Assembly: GCA_030532305.1 (NCBI GenBank)
Contig: JAUNLJ010000002.1
Span: 80,563 to 144,562, forward strand
DNA from: Tissierellia bacterium
Lineage (GTDB): Bacteria; Bacillota; Clostridia; Tissierellales; Peptoniphilaceae
Direction of reading: 5' to 3'
Length of the DNA stretch: 64,000 bases
Shown one piece after another: positions 30,763 through 39,511 of this stretch. The notes under the pieces are model-generated. The model made no database searches. It was given only the letters and a program-made list of their open reading frames with translations, and was not told the DNA's origin. The first letter of the stretch is position 1; every line of letters starts with the position of its first letter. The position numbers were made by a program, and so were the translations under genes.

Positions 30763-31469
30763 CTTAGGGCCCTAAGCCATTTCTTTTCTGCCGCACTTAG
30801 GCCCCTTAGCTGGCCAGAGGGCAAAGATCCCAGCTTAATGGGGCCATAGGAGATCCTCTTAAGATAGAGGACGGGGTGGCCAAGGGCTTCAAACATCCGT
30901 CTAATCTGTCGGTTTTTCCCCTCGTGGATGGTACAGGCCACCCGGGTCTTGTCGTTTCTTACTTCCATGATCTTAAACTTGCCTGGAGCAGTCATGCCGT
31001 CTTCTAGGAGGATGCCCTCCCTAAGTTTCTTGATTTCTTCTCGGCTCACAATCCCACCCACAGTGGCATGGTAGGTTTTTTCCACCTCAAAGGAGGGGTG
31101 GGTCAGCCGGTAGGTTAGGTCTCCATCGTCAGTTAAAAGAATGAGGCCTGTGGTGTCCCGGTCCAAACGGCCCACAGGGTACAGACGCAGGTCCTCATAG
31201 CCCTTGGCATAGTCCAGAACCGTGGGCCGCCCCTTTTCATCCTCTGCCGTGGAAATGACCCCCCTGGGCTTATTTAGAACCAGGGTGGTCTTTTCTTCCT
31301 CTAGGCTAATTTTCTTGCCCCTAACCTCCACCAGGTCCCCTGGTTTAACCTGGACGCCTTGTTCCAAGACCACCTGGCCATTGACCTTGACCTGGCCTGC
31401 TTCAATCATCTTTTCCGCCTTCCGCCGGCTGGCTATGCCTGCATGGGCTATATACTTTTGTAGTCTCAT
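30759..31469 (-). CDS. rluB: 23S rRNA pseudouridine synthase RluB family
   Basis: Converts uridine to pseudouridine in 23S rRNA helix 90 region. An N-terminal S4 domain (MRLQKYIAHAGIASRRKAE) precedes the catalytic domain with GRLDRDTTGL, catalytic Asp103, and the KNRQIRRM motif. Length 236 aa. Overlaps scpB by 4 bp; the scpA-scpB-rluB order is standard in Firmicutes. Confidence 0.93.
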   Translation of the reverse strand: MRLQKYIAHAGIASRRKAEKMIEAGQVKVNGQVVLEQGVQVKPGDLVEVRGKKISLEEEKTTLVLNKPRGVISTAEDEKGRPTVLDYAKGYEDLRLYPVGRLDRDTTGLILLTDDGDLTYRLTHPSFEVEKTYHATVGGIVSREEIKKLREGILLEDGMTAPGKFKIMEVRNDKTRVACTIHEGKNRQIRRMFEALGHPVLYLKRISYGPIKLGSLPSGQLRGLSAAEKKWLRALR

Positions 31470-32005
31470 GCTTCCTCCAAAAAATTAATCTCTTCCAGGT
31501 CTGATAGACCCTGTCTAGGTAGGTCTTCTAGGGACTTTAGGCCAAACTTAAGCAAAAAGAAGGGGGTGGTCTGGTAGATCTTGGGCCGGCCTGGCCGGTC
31601 TAGGGTGCCAGAAATCTCTATAAGGCCCACATCTAAAAGGGACCTGAGGACCCGGTCACACTTGACCCCCCTAATGTCCTCAATCTCTGCCCGGATAATG
31701 GGCTGCTTGTAGGCAATAATACTTAGGGTTTCCATGGCAGCTGAAGACAGGGACCGCATCTGCCTGTCCCTGGCATAGTCCTTGATAAGTTCATAATACT
31801 CGGGCTTGGTGCTTAGGCGGAGCTTGTCTTCCACCTGGACCAAGCGTAGACCCCTGTCCTTGGCCTCTAGCCGGTCTTTTAAGGCCTGGGCCAGCTCCCT
31901 AACCTCTCCTGGATCTAGTTTAAGGACCTTTTCTATCTCCCCCAGTTCGAGGGGGTCTCCCCAGGCAAAGAGGAGGGCTTCTAAACTTGCTAATTTCTTT
32001 TCCAT
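31466..32005 (-). CDS. scpB: Segregation and condensation protein B
   Basis: A kleisin-associated winged-helix subunit of the SMC-ScpAB condensin. Two winged-helix domains are evident; the motifs LEALLFAWGDPL near the start and ETLSIIAYKQPI, EIEDIRGV are typical. 179 aa. Separated from scpA by 2 bp. Confidence 0.94.
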   Translation of the reverse strand: MEKKLASLEALLFAWGDPLELGEIEKVLKLDPGEVRELAQALKDRLEAKDRGLRLVQVEDKLRLSTKPEYYELIKDYARDRQMRSLSSAAMETLSIIAYKQPIIRAEIEDIRGVKCDRVLRSLLDVGLIEISGTLDRPGRPKIYQTTPFFLLKFGLKSLEDLPRQGLSDLEEINFLEEA

Positions 32006-32007
32006 TC

Positions 32008-32739
32008 CTAGGTCCTCCTTATCCCTATCTCTATATCCTCATAAAAATCCACCTGCCTGGCATAGACCTCTTGGTTTTTTATAAGCTCTAAAAGAACTAA
32101 AAAATAAGCAATGCAGGCTTCCACTCCCCCTTCTATCTTGAGGAGGTCAGAAAACATAAGCTTGGGCTTGGCTAAAAGGGCCTTAGAAATATTTCCATGG
32201 GCCCTCTGGTAGCTAAATTCTCTTTGAGGAATTTCTTCTAGGTCTGCCTGGGCCTTCTCCAACCGCCGAGTCCTTTCCATAATCTGGTAGAAGGCCTTGC
32301 TTAAGGCTTCCAGGTCACACTGGGCCAGAAGGTCCTGGCTATTAAAGTAGGAAAAGTCCTCTTGCTGCTTATAAAAGGCCTTTTTTTCATATTCTCCTCG
32401 GGCATTTAGGGCCTCTGTTAGGGTCTTAAGCTTTTCGTATTCAATGAGTTTTTCAATAAGCCCCTGCCTGGGATCTTCCTCCTCCTCTTCTCCCTCTTCT
32501 AGGTCTTCTTCCCTGGGAAGGAGGGAATCGGACTTAATCCGTAAAAGAAGGGAGGCCATCTCAATAAAGTCGCTGGTTAGGTCCATGTTTAACTCTTCCA
32601 TTTTCTGGATCTCTTCTAAAAAGGCATCACACAGGAGGTGGATTTCTATGTCGTAGATGCTCATCTTATGTTTTTTTATTAGGTCTAAAAGAAGGTCCAT
32701 GGGCCCATTAAACGTGGGCAGCTGGATGGTGTAGGTCAT
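32008..32739 (-). CDS. scpA: Segregation and condensation protein A
   Basis: The kleisin subunit that bridges the SMC heads. The N-terminus has the conserved FNGPMDLLLDLIKKHKM, then DIEI, and EMASLLLRIKS; an acidic stretch (about 83-95) links to the C-terminal domain. 243 aa. The start overlaps the M50 protease stop by 4 bp. Confidence 0.95.
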   Translation of the reverse strand: MTYTIQLPTFNGPMDLLLDLIKKHKMSIYDIEIHLLCDAFLEEIQKMEELNMDLTSDFIEMASLLLRIKSDSLLPREEDLEEGEEEEEDPRQGLIEKLIEYEKLKTLTEALNARGEYEKKAFYKQQEDFSYFNSQDLLAQCDLEALSKAFYQIMERTRRLEKAQADLEEIPQREFSYQRAHGNISKALLAKPKLMFSDLLKIEGGVEACIAYFLVLLELIKNQEVYARQVDFYEDIEIGIRRT

Positions 32740-33347
32740 AGGACCACCCAGGCCCCAAAGGTGAGGAGATGATCAATAATTCCCACAATAAGGGGGCTAA
32801 TAAAACCACTAATAAAGCCACTAAAGACGGCAAGGACCAGGAGAAAATAAAAGTAGCGTTCATATTGGTAGAAATAAAACTCCCACTTCCTGGGCAAAAA
32901 GGAGGCTAGGACCTTGGACCCATCTAAGGGGGGAAGGGGGACTAGGTTAAAGACCCCCAGCATGACATTGTACCAAACCAGCTGGATTAGAAAGTCACTT
33001 AATAAACCGGGCTGGTCCAGGGACCAAACTAGGAGGGGAGAAAAAACCAGGGCTAAAAGAAAATTAACCCCCACCCCAGCTAGGCTGACTAAGAGGATGC
33101 CTAGCTTCCGATTCCTAAAGGCATTGGGGTTAATGGGAACGGCCTTGGCCCAACCAAAACGAAAAATAATCATGGACAGAAGGCCCAGGGGGTCTATGTG
33201 GTGGAGGGGGTTTAGGCTTAGGCGGCCATCCCTTTTGGCCGTGCTATCTCCCATGAGATAGGCCACCCAGCCATGGCCCAGTTCATGACCCACCACAGCC
33301 AGCAAGAGGGCCGGGATTCGGGTTAGAATATCTAAAAGGCTGTCCAT
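32736..33347 (-). CDS. Site-2 protease-like M50 membrane metalloprotease
   Basis: A small intramembrane protease (203 aa, mostly helices). The zinc motif HELGH lies at 21-25 within the first membrane helix, and the second motif PPLDGSKV supplies the third ligand Asp. There is no PDZ or CBS domain, as in the minimal Rip1/YwhC-type group next to scpA in Firmicutes. Substrate unknown. Confidence 0.88.
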   Translation of the reverse strand: MDSLLDILTRIPALLLAVVGHELGHGWVAYLMGDSTAKRDGRLSLNPLHHIDPLGLLSMIIFRFGWAKAVPINPNAFRNRKLGILLVSLAGVGVNFLLALVFSPLLVWSLDQPGLLSDFLIQLVWYNVMLGVFNLVPLPPLDGSKVLASFLPRKWEFYFYQYERYFYFLLVLAVFSGFISGFISPLIVGIIDHLLTFGAWVVL

Positions 33348-33349
33348 GG

Positions 33350-34651
33350 TTATTCCACTATACTTAGGATAAGGTCTTGGTTTTTGGGGGCCTCATCTGA
33401 AAATTCCAGGACCTCTAAAAACCTAGCCTGGGCCAGCTGGAGCTTGTCTTCATCATTGGCGTAAAGCCGGCAGAGGCCTTGGCCCTTCTCCACAAAGTCC
33501 CCTTGCTTTTTCTCTAGGACCAGACCTGCGCCCAGGTCCAGCTCATCTTCTAGACTAAGCCGGCCAGCCCCTAGGTCCCTGGCTATCTCCCCTATTTCTA
33601 GGGCCGGTAGTCTCTTGATAAAGGCCGATCTTGGTGCCTTGACCTCTAAACTATAGGCGCAAGAGGGCAGGAGGGCATAGTCCCCTATACAGGCTGGGTC
33701 TCCCCCCTGGTAGATGACCATGTCCCTAAACTTGTCTAGGGCCAGTCCCTTTTCTAGGGCCTCCTCCACCCTCTTCTTGGCCTGGTCTGGGTCTTCTTCC
33801 CCAGCTAGGACCAGGGCCTTTTGGGCCAGGGCCAAGACCAGGTCATAGAGGTCCTTAGGTCCCCGTCCCTTGAGGCATTCTATGGCCTCAATGACCTCTA
33901 GGCTATTGCCAATGGCCTGGCCCAGGGGTTGGTCCATGGAAGTCACCAGGGCGGCCACCTTCCGGCCGGCTCCCTGACCAATTTTCACAAGGAGCTGGGC
34001 TAATTCTTCTGCCGCCTCCTTGTTTTCCATAAAGGCCCCTTCTCCTGCCTTGACGTCTAAGACCAGGATGTCATTTTTAATGGCAATTTTTTTACTCATA
34101 ATACTAGAGGCAATAAGGGGCATAGAATTAACAGTCCCTGTGGCATCCCTTAGGGCATACATTTTTTTATCAGCCGGGGTCAAACTGGCTGACTGGCCCC
34201 CGATCACTAGGCCAATGGCATTGGCCTGGTCCATAAAGGCCTCTTCAGACAGGTCACTGGAAAAGCCTGGGATGGCATCTAGCTTGTCTAGGGTCCCCCC
34301 AGTGTGGCCTAGGCCCCGGCCACTCATCTTGGCCACCACTAGACCACAGGCGGCTAAAATAGGGCCTAGAATTAGACTGGTGGTGTCTCCCACACCCCCA
34401 GTAGAATGCTTGTCTACCCTAACCCCTTTAATATCCGATAGGTCTAGGCTGTCCCCTGACTGGACCATGGCCTGGGTGAGGTCCAGGGTCTCTTTTTCTG
34501 TCATCCCCTTAAAATAGATGGCCATCAAAAGGGCGGCCATTTGGTAGTCTGGCAGACTTCCACCGGAATAGCTAGATACAATCTGGCCAATTTCTTCCTG
34601 GCTAAAGGCTCCCCCTAGCTTCTTTTTTTCAATGAGTTGTAAGATATTCAT
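33350..34651 (-). CDS. pdp: Pyrimidine-nucleoside phosphorylase
   Basis: Splits uridine or thymidine to the base and (deoxy)ribose 1-phosphate. KHSTGGVGDTTS holds the phosphate site, GRGLGHTGGTLDKLDAIPG (19 residues) is the family signature, and SSIMSKKIA contains substrate ligands. 433 aa, full length. It is paired with a purine nucleoside phosphorylase (3-bp gap), so the two form a nucleoside salvage unit. Could equally be named deoA. Confidence 0.93.
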   Translation of the reverse strand: MNILQLIEKKKLGGAFSQEEIGQIVSSYSGGSLPDYQMAALLMAIYFKGMTEKETLDLTQAMVQSGDSLDLSDIKGVRVDKHSTGGVGDTTSLILGPILAACGLVVAKMSGRGLGHTGGTLDKLDAIPGFSSDLSEEAFMDQANAIGLVIGGQSASLTPADKKMYALRDATGTVNSMPLIASSIMSKKIAIKNDILVLDVKAGEGAFMENKEAAEELAQLLVKIGQGAGRKVAALVTSMDQPLGQAIGNSLEVIEAIECLKGRGPKDLYDLVLALAQKALVLAGEEDPDQAKKRVEEALEKGLALDKFRDMVIYQGGDPACIGDYALLPSCAYSLEVKAPRSAFIKRLPALEIGEIARDLGAGRLSLEDELDLGAGLVLEKKQGDFVEKGQGLCRLYANDEDKLQLAQARFLEVLEFSDEAPKNQDLILSIVE

Positions 34652-34654
34652 AGA

Positions 34655-35473
34655 CTAAAGCTCCTGGATAATTCCTTTGATTAGTTTAGTAAAGTCTTTT
34701 TGGATACTGGCCCCCACCTCCATGACCTCCTCATGGTTTAGGGGCTGGTCTAGGATCCCTGCTGCCATATTGGTAATGCAGGAAATCCCAAGGACCTTGA
34801 CTCCCTGGTGGTTGGCTACAATCACTTCAGGGACGGTACTCATGCCCACGGCATCGGCCCCAAGTAGGCCTGCCATCTTAACTTCTGCCGGGGTTTCGTA
34901 GCTGGGTCCGGTAAAGTAGATATAGGTTCCCTCTTGTAGGGGAATACCCAGGTCCTCTCCCACCCTTTTAATGAGCTCTTGCCCTTCCCTGTAGTAGGCA
35001 TAGGACATGTCCAAAAACCGGGGACCCAGGTCCTCATCATTGGGGCCAATAAGGGGGTTTTTCCCTGAAAAATTAATATGGTCCCCGATGACCATCAGGT
35101 CCCCAGGTTTAAAGGCCTTGTTGACCCCTCCAGCGGCATTGGTCACAATCAGATGGTCTATGCCAAGACTAGATAGGACCCTTATGGGAAAGACCACATC
35201 CTCCATGGGGTGGCCCTCATAATAGTGGATCCTGCCCTTCATACAGATGATATACTTTCCAGCCAGCCAGCCTATAACCAGCTCCCCACTATGGCCTGCT
35301 ACAGAAGAGGCGGAAAAACCGGGAATGTCCTGGTAGCTTATGCTTTTGGCCTGGTCCAGTTGTCTAGCAAAGTCCCCCAAGCCGGACCCTAAAATAAGGG
35401 CCAGGTCCACAGGGGCCTCTAGATAGTCCTGAATATAGTCTACAGCCAGCCTTAAATTCTCTCTATTTGTCAT
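34655..35473 (-). CDS. Purine-nucleoside phosphorylase (trimeric type)
   Basis: Phosphorolysis of inosine and guanosine. At 272 aa it matches the trimeric PNP family (PunA/PupG). LGSGLGDFA gives the phosphate site, GHSGELVIG the second phosphate contact, MKGRIHYYEGH the sugar site, and VTNAAGGVN the base site. The start overlaps the NUDIX gene by 11 bp. Confidence 0.93.
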   Translation of the reverse strand: MTNRENLRLAVDYIQDYLEAPVDLALILGSGLGDFARQLDQAKSISYQDIPGFSASSVAGHSGELVIGWLAGKYIICMKGRIHYYEGHPMEDVVFPIRVLSSLGIDHLIVTNAAGGVNKAFKPGDLMVIGDHINFSGKNPLIGPNDEDLGPRFLDMSYAYYREGQELIKRVGEDLGIPLQEGTYIYFTGPSYETPAEVKMAGLLGADAVGMSTVPEVIVANHQGVKVLGISCITNMAAGILDQPLNHEEVMEVGASIQKDFTKLIKGIIQEL

Positions 35474-36014
35474 GGTTGCCTCCTTGGTTTTTTCTTCCCC
35501 ACAGGCTTAGGATGCCTAGAATGGTCTTGGCATCTAGGATAGCTCCTAAGCGGATTTTTTTCATGGCCTCCTCTAGGCTAAGAGAGACCAGGCTAATGTT
35601 CTCTGTTTCATCCAGGTCTTGGTCCCCTGGAGTCAGGCCTTCTGCACAAAAAAGATGGATCCGTTCGTTGGTAAAGCCTGGACTGGTATAAAATTCAAAA
35701 AGAAAGTTAAGCTCCTGGGCCTCATAGCCTGTCTCTTCCTTGAGCTCCCTTTTGGCTGCATCTATGGGGCTTTCTCCCCGGTCGATAAGGCCGGCCGGAA
35801 GCTCCAGAAGGAAGTCATTGGCAGCGAGTCGGTACTGGTTAACAAAGATAATCTTCCCTTCCTCATCTAGGGCTAAGATGGCCACGCTCCCACTATGCTC
35901 TATAATTTCTCGCCGGGCAAAGCGTTGCCCCTCCATTTCTACCGTATCGCACCGTAGGGTAACCACCTTTCCCTCATAAATCTTATCAGATCGAATGACA
36001 CGTTCTTCTTGCAC
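35463..36014 (-). CDS. nudF: NUDIX ADP-ribose pyrophosphatase
   Basis: Hydrolyses ADP-ribose to AMP and ribose 5-phosphate. The 183-aa protein has the NUDIX box G-x5-E-x7-REL-x-EE-x-G, seen as GLIDRGESPIDAAKRELKEE. It is followed by a nucleoside phosphorylase pair, which fits a role in recycling ribose phosphates. Starts after a short gap from recN. Confidence 0.9.
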   Translation of the reverse strand: MQEERVIRSDKIYEGKVVTLRCDTVEMEGQRFARREIIEHSGSVAILALDEEGKIIFVNQYRLAANDFLLELPAGLIDRGESPIDAAKRELKEETGYEAQELNFLFEFYTSPGFTNERIHLFCAEGLTPGDQDLDETENISLVSLSLEEAMKKIRLGAILDAKTILGILSLWGRKNQGGNHDK

Positions 36015-36032
36015 AAGCTCCTCCTAACTAAC

Positions 36033-37685
36033 CTATAGGGCTAACATTTCCTTAGCTGTCTGTCTTGCTGATTGGTTGAGGCTGTCTCCACTTATCATTA
36101 GGGCCAGGGCCTCTATTCTTTGGTCTTCTTCTAGCCGCCAAACCCTGGAGACCGTTCTTTGGCCCAGGGATTCTTTTTCAATCTTATAGTGGATATCTGC
36201 CTTGGCTGCAATTTGGGCCAGGTGGGATATAACAATAAGTTGATGGTTTTTAGCCAGTCTTTGCATCTTTTGAGCCACAATTTGGGCTGTCTTACCACTC
36301 ATCCCTGCATCAATCTCATCAAAGATCAGGGTCTCTATTTGGTCATAGTCTGCCAACACACTCTTAAAGGCTAACATGATCCGGCTTTTTTCTCCCCCGG
36401 ATGCAATGTCTGCCAGGGGCATAAGGGCCTCGCCGTCATTGGTTGCTATAAAATAGGTCACCTGGTCCATGCCCTTATCGGAAAGGGGAGCCTCCTCGAT
36501 TTGGATTTCAAACCTACCCCCCTTAATATCTAGGAGCGTAAGCTCTTCTAGGATCTTTAGCTCTAGGTCATGGGCCATGGTCCTCCGGTTCTTTCTTAGC
36601 TGGCTGGCAATAAGCCGGGCCTCTTCCTCTTTTTTGGCCAGCTGGGCCTGGGCCTTGTCTATCTCCTGGTCATAGGCCTCTAAAAAGTCAAACCGGGACT
36701 TGGCCTGGTCATAGAAGTCTTGGATCTCCCAGTAAGTATTGCCATATTTTCCCTTGGCCAGGTTGATGGCATTAATCCGTTCCCCTACTTGGTAGAGCTC
36801 TTCGTCTGAATTGGGGACCTGGTCAATTTGCCCGTAGAGCTCTTCTACTAGGTCTGTCAGTTCATAGCCTACGCTTTCAAATCGGCCTAGGATTTTTTCA
36901 TAGTCTGGGTGGTAGCTGGCAATGGCCTCCAGCTGGCCCACCACTTGGTCTAGGCCTGACCTGATTCCCATATCTTGGTTTAAGGCATCCAGGGACCGGG
37001 ACAGGGCCTCTAAAATTTTTTGAGCATTTTTTAACTGCTTATAGGTCTTTTCTAGGTCCTCATCCTCTCCCTCCTGGAAGGCCAGGCCTTCTATCTCCTG
37101 GATTTGGAAAAGTAGGAGGTCCTTTTCCCTAGCCCGGGACTGGGGGTCTAGGTTTTCCCTTTGTAAAAAGGCCTGGATGGCCTTGATTTCTGAATTTTTC
37201 TCCCTCATTTTTACAAGGAGGTCTTTTTGGGGAAGGCCCAAAAAGTTGTCCAGGATATCCATTTGCTCCTGGGGATGCATGAGGCTGCCTGTATCTTCCT
37301 GCATGGCCAGGTCCACCAGCTGGCCCGTAAGCTCTTGCAAAAAAGAATTAGTTACCGCCACCCCATTGACCCTGGAGATGGAGGGCTTGTCTCTGTGGAG
37401 GGTCCGCCGGATAATAAGGGTCTCGGCCAGCTCAATATCTTGGTCTAAAAGACTTTTTTTAACCCGGTCTGACTGGGAAAAGAAGACCCCCTCTATAAGG
37501 GCCTGGTCTTCTCCGTGACGGATCAGGTCCTTGGAGGCCCGCTTGCCCAAAAGGAGGTTTAGGGCATCCACAATAATAGACTTCCCTGCCCCCGTCTCGC
37601 CGGTCAAGACATGGAAGCCCCGGTCAAATTTAATCTCTATATCTTCAATGATAGCAAAATTTTTAACCTGCAGCTGTAAGAGCAT
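36033..37685 (-). CDS. recN: DNA repair protein RecN
   Basis: An SMC-like ATPase for double-strand break repair. Walker A GETGAGKS (29-36) at the N-terminus, a long coiled-coil middle (about 150-365), then IASGGEKSRIMLAFK (signature) and LIFDEIDAGMSG (Walker B) near the C-terminus. 550 aa. Lies in the usual xseAB-ispA-tlyA-recN order. Confidence 0.96.
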   Translation of the reverse strand: MLLQLQVKNFAIIEDIEIKFDRGFHVLTGETGAGKSIIVDALNLLLGKRASKDLIRHGEDQALIEGVFFSQSDRVKKSLLDQDIELAETLIIRRTLHRDKPSISRVNGVAVTNSFLQELTGQLVDLAMQEDTGSLMHPQEQMDILDNFLGLPQKDLLVKMREKNSEIKAIQAFLQRENLDPQSRAREKDLLLFQIQEIEGLAFQEGEDEDLEKTYKQLKNAQKILEALSRSLDALNQDMGIRSGLDQVVGQLEAIASYHPDYEKILGRFESVGYELTDLVEELYGQIDQVPNSDEELYQVGERINAINLAKGKYGNTYWEIQDFYDQAKSRFDFLEAYDQEIDKAQAQLAKKEEEARLIASQLRKNRRTMAHDLELKILEELTLLDIKGGRFEIQIEEAPLSDKGMDQVTYFIATNDGEALMPLADIASGGEKSRIMLAFKSVLADYDQIETLIFDEIDAGMSGKTAQIVAQKMQRLAKNHQLIVISHLAQIAAKADIHYKIEKESLGQRTVSRVWRLEEDQRIEALALMISGDSLNQSARQTAKEMLAL

Positions 37686-37697
37686 ATCCTATCCCCT

Positions 37698-38477
37698 CTA
37701 CTTCTTTATCAGTTCATGGATCCTTTGGTCCACATTAAAGGCTGTGTCCCTGTGGCTTAAAAGCATAAGAAATTCGGTGTTGCCTTCTTGCCCCTTGATG
37801 GGGGAGACCACCAGGTCTTCAAAAAAGAGCCCCTCCTGGGCCACCAGGTCCACCATTTTTTCTAGGACCTCCCGGTGGACCCTGGGGTCCCGGATGACCC
37901 CCTTCTTGCCCACCTTGTCCTTGCCGGCCTCAAACTGGGGTTTAATCAGGGCCGCAATCTGCCCCTTTGGGGACAGGATGTCCTGGGCCACAGGCAGGAC
38001 TAGGTTTAGGCCAATAAAGGACACGTCTATGGAAATAAAATCGATGGGGTCCTGGATCTTTTCCCGGTCTAGATAACGGATGTTGGTCCTCTCCATGACC
38101 ACCACCCGGTCATCCTCCCGGAGCCTATAGTCTAGCTGGTTGTAGCCCACATCAATGGCATAGACCTTTTGGGCCCCGTGTTGGAGCATACAGTCGGTAA
38201 AGCCCCCTGTGGAGGCCCCAATATCTACACAGACCTTGCCCTTTAGGTCAATCTGGGTTTTTTCTAGGATTTTTTCTAGCTTGAGACCGCCCCGGCTAAC
38301 ATACCTCAGCCCCTGGCCCCTAAGCTCTAAGGGGGTCTGGGGGTCTAGAAGGTCCCCGGCCTTGTCCACCCGGACCTGGTCATAAAAAATTTGTCCTGCC
38401 ATAATTAAGGCCTTGGCCTTTTCCCTAGAGGGCGCCAGGCCCTGGTCTACCACTAAAAGGTCTGCACGTTTTTTCAA
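37698..38477 (-). CDS. tlyA: TlyA-family rRNA 2'-O-methyltransferase
   Basis: The TlyA family carries an N-terminal S4 RNA-binding domain (about 1-60) and an FtsJ-like methyltransferase domain. DIGASTGGFTDCMLQ is the SAM-binding motif and the catalytic K-D-K-type residues lie further on. Family members methylate 16S and/or 23S rRNA ribose; hemolysin is an outdated label. 259 aa. Between ispA and recN. Confidence 0.92.
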   Translation of the reverse strand: MKKRADLLVVDQGLAPSREKAKALIMAGQIFYDQVRVDKAGDLLDPQTPLELRGQGLRYVSRGGLKLEKILEKTQIDLKGKVCVDIGASTGGFTDCMLQHGAQKVYAIDVGYNQLDYRLREDDRVVVMERTNIRYLDREKIQDPIDFISIDVSFIGLNLVLPVAQDILSPKGQIAALIKPQFEAGKDKVGKKGVIRDPRVHREVLEKMVDLVAQEGLFFEDLVVSPIKGQEGNTEFLMLLSHRDTAFNVDQRIHELIKK

Positions 38478-38481
38478 AAGG

Positions 38482-39303
38482 CTACCTCCTCCGGTCTAAC
38501 AAGCGTTTAAATAGGTCCTCCAGGTCTTGGAAGTCCCCTTCCATGCTCTCTAAAAGTTCCCAGGCCCTACGGTTATAGTCCCCAGCCAGGGCCTCAAAAT
38601 GGGCCTTTTCTTGGGGGGCTCTCTTATCTTCCCTTAGGTCAAAAAGGTCATCCTGGAATTGGTAGCCCACCCCTAGGATATAGCCCATTTCCTTGAGTTT
38701 TTCCACTTCCTCTGCCTGGGCACCCCCTAGGATGCCCCCCATGGCTAGGGCTGCCGAAAGGAGGGCCCCGGTCTTCTCCCTATATAGAAATTCCCTGGGG
38801 ACCTCTTCCTCCTTGGCAATGTCATGGGCCTGGCCGTCTACCATGCCCCCAATGCCAGAAGAGAAAAAGAGATAGCTGGCTGCTTCTAGGCCCCGGGCCC
38901 GCTTGTCTGGGGATAGGTCTTTTATCCCCTTAAGGACCAACTGGGCACTTAGGTTTAAGAGACCATCCCCTGCTAAAATGGCCATGGCCTCCCCAAATTT
39001 CTTGTGGCTAGAGGGCTGGCCCCGCCTAAAATCATCGTCATCCATAGCCGGCAAATCATCGTGGATCAGGCTATATGTATGGATACATTCCAGGGCACAG
39101 GCAAAGGGGATGGCCTCCTCAAGGTCTTGGCTATAGGCCTTAAGGCTGGCAAAGAGTAAGAGGGGCCGAACCCGCTTTCCCCCTGAAGAAAAACTATAGT
39201 CCATGGCCTGACGGAGGCCAAGATGGGCCCCCACCTCCCCTTCTAGGGCCTGGGCAAAGAGGGCCTCCATGTCCCTTAGGAGGGCCTCATATGTCTTCTT
39301 CAT
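38482..39303 (-). CDS. ispA: Polyprenyl (farnesyl/geranyl) diphosphate synthase
   Basis: Condenses isopentenyl diphosphate with allylic diphosphates. The first Asp-rich motif HDDLPAMDDDDFRRG is clear; the second reads FQDDLFD, in which the usual Ile/Leu is Phe. GGKRVRP near the N-terminus binds diphosphate. 273 aa, short-chain type. Start overlaps xseB by 17 bp. Together with ispH this supports the MEP pathway in this organism. Confidence 0.93.
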   Translation of the reverse strand: MKKTYEALLRDMEALFAQALEGEVGAHLGLRQAMDYSFSSGGKRVRPLLLFASLKAYSQDLEEAIPFACALECIHTYSLIHDDLPAMDDDDFRRGQPSSHKKFGEAMAILAGDGLLNLSAQLVLKGIKDLSPDKRARGLEAASYLFFSSGIGGMVDGQAHDIAKEEEVPREFLYREKTGALLSAALAMGGILGGAQAEEVEKLKEMGYILGVGYQFQDDLFDLREDKRAPQEKAHFEALAGDYNRRAWELLESMEGDFQDLEDLFKRLLDRRR

Positions 39304-39511
39304 AGTCTGAGACCACCTCTTGGCCTTCCTGGTCTTCCTGTAGGAGCAGGACCCTTTGCTTAAAGCCCTCTAGTTTTTCTGAAAGAGCCTTGTAGAGGGC
39401 CATCCCCTCTTCATACTTGTCTACCATGGCTTCAAGGGATAGGTCCCCTGACTCCATCTCTTCTACAATTTCCTTAAGCCGCTCATTGGCCTCTTCATAC
39501 TTAAATGTCAC
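39287..39511 (-). CDS. xseB: Exodeoxyribonuclease VII small subunit
   Basis: The small subunit of exonuclease VII. The protein (74 aa) runs TFKYEEANERLKEIVEEMES and LEAMVDKYEEGMALYK, the family core. I use the GTG at 39511, which has GGAGG 9 bp upstream; a longer reading from 39556 would add residues encoded inside xseA. It overlaps xseA by 11 bp. Confidence 0.93.
   Translation of the reverse strand: MTFKYEEANERLKEIVEEMESGDLSLEAMVDKYEEGMALYKALSEKLEGFKQRVLLLQEDQEGQEVVSDYEEDI

Noticed and set aside
34020..34517. A 165-codon plus-strand frame opposite pdp
   Set aside because: Antisense shadow of a well-conserved enzyme gene.
37531..38076. A 181-codon plus-strand frame opposite tlyA and recN
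   Set aside because: Composition is the Ser/Arg-rich pattern of antisense shadows in this biased genome; both sense genes are certain.
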